Shown here: positions 60,662 through 64,000 of the stretch, in pieces
How the letters are laid out: the number at the start of each line of letters is the position of its first letter
How positions within the stretch are numbered: the stretch's first letter is position 1
Notes under the pieces: generated by a model
Told to the model about the DNA's origin: nothing
The model's input: the letters and a program-made list of their open reading frames with translations, nothing else
The model's database searches: none
From: a virus
IMG/VR virus record: IMGVR_UViG_3300030329_003470
Location: 62,001-126,000 of that record
DNA length: 64,000 bases
Reading direction: 5' to 3' (one strand)
Translations under genes and position numbers: made by a program

Positions 60662-62121
60662 GAGTATTAGGTATTAATTGTATGAATCACGATGCCGCAA
60701 TGGCAGTAGTAGATTTTAGTAGTGGCATAGGAGAAGTACTATGGGCCGCTCATGCTGAACGTTATTCAAAAGTAAAAAATGATTTTCATTTAAATTGGGC
60801 AATAGTAAATGAAGCAAAAACATACGGTCCTTTTGACAAAGTTGTTTATTATGAAAAACCTTTATTAAAAAAAACAAGACAATTATATGCAGGACAATAC
60901 AATGATGCATTTAGTTATACTGAAATGCCACAGAGACATTGTGGTATATTTGGAATTAAAATAGATGAGTTTGTACTACATCATGACAGTCATGCCGCGG
61001 CAGGATATTTTACATCACCTTTCAAAGAAGCCACAATACTTACAGTGGACGCAATAGGTGAATGGGATACTGTTTCTATATCAACTGCTGAAAAAGTTTG
61101 GATAGAAAGAAAAGAAACTATAAAGTATCCACACAGTTTAGGTATATTGTATTCTGCATTTACACATCGTTGTGGATTAAAGCCTGCAGAAGAAGAATAT
61201 ATTTTAATGGGCATGGCGGCATATGGCAAGCCAATTTATAAAGAGGACATATATGAAGATTTTGTAGAACAAAGTCCTTTTAAACTCAAAAAGAATTTGC
61301 ACAGAGGATTAAGTGATTGGCATCCAGAAGCAGATGTTATGGATCTTGCCGCAAGTATACAATCAGTTACAGAAGAATGTCTTGCAGGACTATGGCATAG
61401 AGCGAGTAAGTATGGATCACGTAATTTAGTATATGCTGGAGGAGTAGCATTAAATTGTGCCGCCAACAGAGTACTTGCAAATTTGGGATTGTTTGACAAT
61501 ATATGGATTATTCCAAACCCAGGTGATGCAGGAAGTTCGTTAGGTTGTATTGCCGCAAGTGAGAAAACATTTATTAATTGGAAAAGTCCGTTCTTAGGAC
61601 ACAACATAGAAGGTGAATATCCAGTAGATAAAATTATAAAAGAATTAAAAGAAAATAAGATGGTAGGAGTTGCAAATGGTAGAGCAGAGTTTGGTCCCAG
61701 GGCACTTGGTAATAGATCTCTTTTAGCAGACCCACGTGGTCCAGAAATTAAGGATTTGGTAAATGCAATTAAGAAAAGACAGAAGTTTAGACCCTTTGCA
61801 CCAGCCATATTAGAAGAGGATGTAAACGACTATTTTGAACTACCTAAAGGTGTTTTAAACACCCCTTATATGCAATATACAGCGGCGTGTACGCATGGTA
61901 AAGACTTTCCTGCCATAATACACTACGATAACACAAGTCGCGTACAAACCGTCTCTAAAAGCGATAATGAAGGGTTTTATGAACTGCTTAAAGCATGGAA
62001 AAAAGAAACAGGGTGTCCTATGTTGTTAAACACGAGTTTGAATATTAAGGGTCAACCAATAGTAAATGACGTTAATGATGGTAAAGCATTTACCAAAAAA
62101 TATGGAGTAAAAGTATTATAA
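60658..62121 (+). CDS. Carbamoyltransferase (NodU/CmcH/TobZ family)
   Basis: A 487-residue protein with the family blocks in order: MRVLGINCMNHDAAMAVVDF, HHDSHAAAGYFTSPFKEATI, a GGVALNCAANRVLANLGLFD nucleotide-binding strand, GRAEFGPRALGNRSLLADPR, KFRPFAPAILEEDVNDYFEL and CPMLLNTSLNIKGQPIVNDV. It would carbamoylate a sugar or related hydroxyl group with carbamoyl phosphate and ATP. It is shorter than NodU (~560-600). Its stop overlaps the epimerase start by one base, which suggests action on the same glycan. Confidence 0.9.
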   Translation: MRVLGINCMNHDAAMAVVDFSSGIGEVLWAAHAERYSKVKNDFHLNWAIVNEAKTYGPFDKVVYYEKPLLKKTRQLYAGQYNDAFSYTEMPQRHCGIFGIKIDEFVLHHDSHAAAGYFTSPFKEATILTVDAIGEWDTVSISTAEKVWIERKETIKYPHSLGILYSAFTHRCGLKPAEEEYILMGMAAYGKPIYKEDIYEDFVEQSPFKLKKNLHRGLSDWHPEADVMDLAASIQSVTEECLAGLWHRASKYGSRNLVYAGGVALNCAANRVLANLGLFDNIWIIPNPGDAGSSLGCIAASEKTFINWKSPFLGHNIEGEYPVDKIIKELKENKMVGVANGRAEFGPRALGNRSLLADPRGPEIKDLVNAIKKRQKFRPFAPAILEEDVNDYFELPKGVLNTPYMQYTAACTHGKDFPAIIHYDNTSRVQTVSKSDNEGFYELLKAWKKETGCPMLLNTSLNIKGQPIVNDVNDGKAFTKKYGVKVL

Positions 62122-63068
62122 TGAGATTTTTAGTAACAGGCGGATTTGGTTTTATTGGATCACAAGTAGTAGAACAATTATGCAAAGAACATTCAGTAAC
62201 TGTGCTGGATAATCATGACACATATGGCATAATGGATAAAACAGAAGCAGACAAACTTTATAAATGGAGATCTCGTAATTGGACTAGCAACGTAACTCAT
62301 CATAGAGGAGATGTAATGGATAGAATGTCTTGCTTAAGATCATTCAGTCATCGTCCAGATATTGTAATACATCTTGCCGCATATCCTAGAGCAAAGATAG
62401 TTGATAATGATCCAATATTAGGAATACCTAAAATTATAAATGGAACTACAAATTTATTATGGCATTCAACAAACTTTGGTGTAAGAAAATTTGTTTATGT
62501 TAGTAGTAGTATGGTATATGGAGATTTTAAAGATGGTATGAAAGAAGACGGAAATACAAAACCTAAAAACATTTACGGAGAGGCAAAGTTAGCAGGAGAA
62601 AGATTTACAAAATTATTTCAAAAAAGAGATAATTTAGATTATATTGTTATACGTCCTAGTGGTGTTTACGGTCCAGGAGATATGCCTGATAGAGTTGTAA
62701 GTAAGTTTTTTGAAAAAGCAATGAAGAATGATCCAATAACATTACACAATGGAGAGAATAAAGTTGACTTTACATACATAGAAGACACAGTGCAAGGTAT
62801 AATAAAAGCCGCAACGTCGTCAGTAGCCAATGTTAGTTTTAACATAACCCAAGGTAACGCAACAAGTTTAAGAAAACTTGCAGAAACAATTATAGAAATT
62901 ACAGGTAGTGAGTCAGAACTTGAAGATATTGGCAATCATGATTTGTATCCAATGCGTGGAACACTTGATATATCTAGAGCAAAAGACTTAATTGGATACG
63001 AACCACAATATGAATTAAAAGAAGGATTGAAAAAATATTATGACTGGATTCGACAGTATTCAAGTTAG
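62121..63068 (+). CDS. NAD-dependent nucleotide-sugar epimerase/dehydratase
   Basis: A 315-residue extended SDR: MRFLVTGGFGFIGSQVVEQL has the GxxGxxG NAD loop, DIVIHLAAYPRAKIVDNDPI the HLAA strand, FVYVSSSMVYGDF the Ser, and NIYGEAKLAGERFTKLF the Y-x-x-x-K. RPSGVYGPGDMPDRVVSKFF follows. GalE/RfbB-type enzymes of this size convert UDP-, GDP- or dTDP-sugars; the exact one cannot be told. It overlaps the next gene by 28 bases. Confidence 0.9.
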   Translation: MRFLVTGGFGFIGSQVVEQLCKEHSVTVLDNHDTYGIMDKTEADKLYKWRSRNWTSNVTHHRGDVMDRMSCLRSFSHRPDIVIHLAAYPRAKIVDNDPILGIPKIINGTTNLLWHSTNFGVRKFVYVSSSMVYGDFKDGMKEDGNTKPKNIYGEAKLAGERFTKLFQKRDNLDYIVIRPSGVYGPGDMPDRVVSKFFEKAMKNDPITLHNGENKVDFTYIEDTVQGIIKAATSSVANVSFNITQGNATSLRKLAETIIEITGSESELEDIGNHDLYPMRGTLDISRAKDLIGYEPQYELKEGLKKYYDWIRQYSS

Positions 63069-64000
63069 GTTTAAAAATATTGAGTTTTACAAATCACCAT
63101 TAGCAAATACTAGGACAGTTCCTTTTGTTGACAGTTATTTCGATATACTAAAGGCAGTTGTGAATGATGTTAAAACAGAATACTTTTGGTTCTTTGCAAG
63201 TTTTTGTAAATTAGATACAAACTTTGATTGGAATTACATTCCAGAACAACACGAAAAAGATCAAATACACGTTTGGTATACAACTCATCCTATGGGCGGA
63301 TTAAACAAAGAAGGTAATGTGTTTTTAATACCTACACAAAAGTTTAAAGAACAAATGAATAGTTTAAAATTTTTACGTGATTTTAAAGATATAAACTATC
63401 ATGCTTCACCTGTTTTAGAAGTACAACCAATTACAGTAACTTATTTTGAATTAAAAGATCCTTATGTAAACTATCATACAAATCCTGTTTTATACAAATG
63501 GTTGGTTAACAAAGATTTACAAGGAATAAAACTTCCAAATTTTTATCCAAGTTTTTGGGAAGACGAAAAAATTTATACATTTGGCAAAACAAAAGATATT
63601 ATGTTAGTGCCTTATCGTAAAGATTTAAAACAGTTTTATGATATAGATAGAGCAGTTCATTATGATTATGAATACGATTCTAAACCAATGGATATAGTTT
63701 TTATTTCATATGATGAACCAAATGCTGAAAAACGTTATAAAGAACTTAAAGCAAAATACCCAAAAGCAAAATGGAGCAAAAATGTAATAGGGCAAACACT
63801 TGCTTATGTCACCGCGGCACTAAAGAGTGAAACTGATTATTTTTTTGCAGTATTTCCTAAAATTGAAATTGTTGATAGTTTTAAATTTGACTTTCAACCA
63901 GATAGAATGAAAAATCCTTGTCATTATATTTTTAATTGTAAAAATCCTGTTAATGATTTAGAATACGGACATGGTGCAGTATTGTTGTATAATAAAAAAT
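63041..64000 (+). CDS. Glycosyltransferase-like protein, partial at window end
   Basis: An open frame from the ATG at 63041 to the window end (320 codons, no stop). It contains WFFASFCKLDTNFDWNYIPE, HVWYTTHPMGGLNKEGNVFL and, near residue 225, DIVFISYDEPNAEKRYKELK with SETDYFFAVFPKIEIVDSFK. The last part parallels the 51041 protein (FVYISYLEPNREENWADLKN, AETDFFISVDGDNILDESF), but the D-x-D position reads PKI, so catalysis by this half is doubtful. The N-terminal ~200 residues are an extra domain. Confidence 0.65.

Noticed and set aside
1-64000. Prophage or integrated element (integrase, attachment site)
   Set aside because: No integrase, excisionase or tRNA-adjacent repeat is visible; the gene content is that of a lytic T4-like phage.

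Overview
The window is part of the genome of an AT-rich, T4-like marine myovirus. The evidence is the set of T4-type virion genes (23, 22, 21, a 67-like core protein, 20, 26, 48, 53, 5, 25, 6), the recombination pair 46/47, the late sigma factor gp55, TATAAATA late promoters, and the cyanophage/pelagiphage-style fiber and sugar-modification genes. The host cannot be read from the sequence. An alphaproteobacterium such as SAR11, or another marine bacterium, would fit. No tRNA, integrase or CRISPR array was seen.

Layout. 1-7958 (minus): head genes from major capsid (cut by the window edge) through scaffold, prohead protease, acidic core protein, two hypotheticals and portal to a tape-measure-like protein. 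8039-10466 (plus): gp26, which appears to be extended by a -1 ribosomal frameshift at TTTTTTC (8884-8890), then small ORFs, a terminator and a GIY-YIG nuclease. Between the last two lies a ~350 bp non-coding stretch that looks like a structured RNA gene on the minus strand. 10525-10713 (minus): small basic Hc1-like protein. 10759-12091 (plus): 2OG oxygenase and aminotransferase-like protein. 12081-15846 (minus): gp46, gp47, gp55. 15988-25534 (plus): baseplate genes. 25534-39273: one 4579-residue structural protein. 39283-48870: fiber and adhesin genes, including a Gly-rich protein ending in a Hint domain, with three enzyme genes (hydroxylase, SDR, GNAT) inserted among them. 48930-64000 (plus, running off the edge): a tightly overlapping enzyme operon with four glycosyltransferase-like proteins, five consecutive radical SAM proteins whose extra Cys cluster is N-terminal, two SGNH-like proteins, a GNAT, a carbamoyltransferase and an NAD-dependent epimerase.

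How it works together. The left part builds head, tail and baseplate, and gp55 would read the TATAAATA promoters placed before the tape measure, gp26, gp48 and other genes. gp46/47 supply recombination ends. The right third looks like a glycan or surface-modification island carried by the phage.

The observations I rate highest are: (i) the probable programmed frameshift that fuses gp26 to a gp51-position ORF beside the tape measure gene; (ii) the structured ncRNA next to the GIY-YIG gene; (iii) the apparently complete absence of GCAGC/GCTGC across 64 kb while GCCGC/GCGGC is common; (iv) the five-gene radical SAM array; and (v) the Hint-domain adhesin. All calls come from reading the sequence by eye; no database search or folding program was run.
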